From an uncultured bacterium (GTDB taxonomy: Bacteria; Patescibacteriota; Minisyncoccia; Phycocordibacterales; Phycocordibacteraceae): a DNA stretch of 5,888 bases. Made by a program: the position numbers and the translations under genes. How positions within the stretch are numbered: the stretch's first letter is position 1; every line of letters starts with the position of its first letter. The stretch is taken from the NCBI GenBank assembly GCA_943914435.1, contig CALUBY010000050.1, positions 1-5,888 on the forward strand, read 5' to 3'. The notes under the pieces were generated by a model that was given only the letters and a program-made list of their open reading frames with translations, had not been told where the DNA came from and did not search any database. Shown here piece after piece: positions 5,878 through 5,888 of the stretch.

Positions 5878-5888
5878 CTCTAGATGGT

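Noticed and set aside
5842..5888. Possible CIRCE (HrcA) operator upstream of dnaJ
   Set aside because: No TTAGCACTC/GAGTGCTAA-like repeat is present in the 47 available bases; more upstream sequence could hold one.
1..5888. CRISPR array, insertion sequence, tRNA or a defence/mobile system
   Set aside because: No direct repeat series, transposase motif, terminal inverted repeats or tRNA-like fold was seen. All five genes are ordinary chromosomal types.

Overview
The window carries five protein genes, all transcribed from the minus strand, packed with short gaps. It fits a small-genome bacterium, most likely of the Patescibacteria (Candidate Phyla Radiation, Parcubacteria-like). This placement is an inference. 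It rests on a lysyl-tRNA synthetase with an unusual active-site motif set, a DnaJ with a short HPDKGGD-type J-domain loop, a lineage-type small membrane protein, and promoter -10 boxes sitting 6-10 bases before most start codons. The standard code reads every frame through. The four visible stops are TAA, TAA, TAG and TAG, and no in-frame TGA is needed, which argues against the TGA-recoding CPR lineages. No mobile element, CRISPR array, tRNA or rRNA is visible.

Layout in the direction of transcription (right to left): dnaJ (5841-4765) ends in a very strong hairpin (4725-4761). It is followed by a 168-residue multi-pass membrane protein of unknown function (4674-4168), a 601-residue ABC half-transporter of the MsbA/lipid-multidrug exporter type (4130-2325), and lysS (2296-830), which ends in a hairpin plus U-rich terminator (about 760-791). 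After an intergenic region of 217 bases comes the 5' two-thirds of a gene starting at 612 and running off the window. It encodes an S-adenosylmethionine decarboxylase fused in frame to a spermidine synthase. It is too short or cut to appear as a complete frame, but 204 codons are open and carry clear motifs.

The genes share no single pathway: protein folding, membrane export, tRNA charging and polyamine synthesis. They look like neighbouring housekeeping genes with individual promoters, not one functional operon. The first four starts each lack a Shine-Dalgarno sequence and have a Pribnow-like box so close to the ATG that the mRNA would be leaderless. The speD-speE fusion is the exception: it has the best consensus promoter in the window (TTGCAA-16-TATAAT) and a leader of about 90 bases.

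The items most worth a second look are the decarboxylase-synthase fusion with Thr instead of Glu before the pyruvoyl serine, the window-wide leaderless promoter pattern with its single exception, and the altered motifs 2 and 3 of the lysyl-tRNA synthetase. I did not find a clearly new defence or mobile system.
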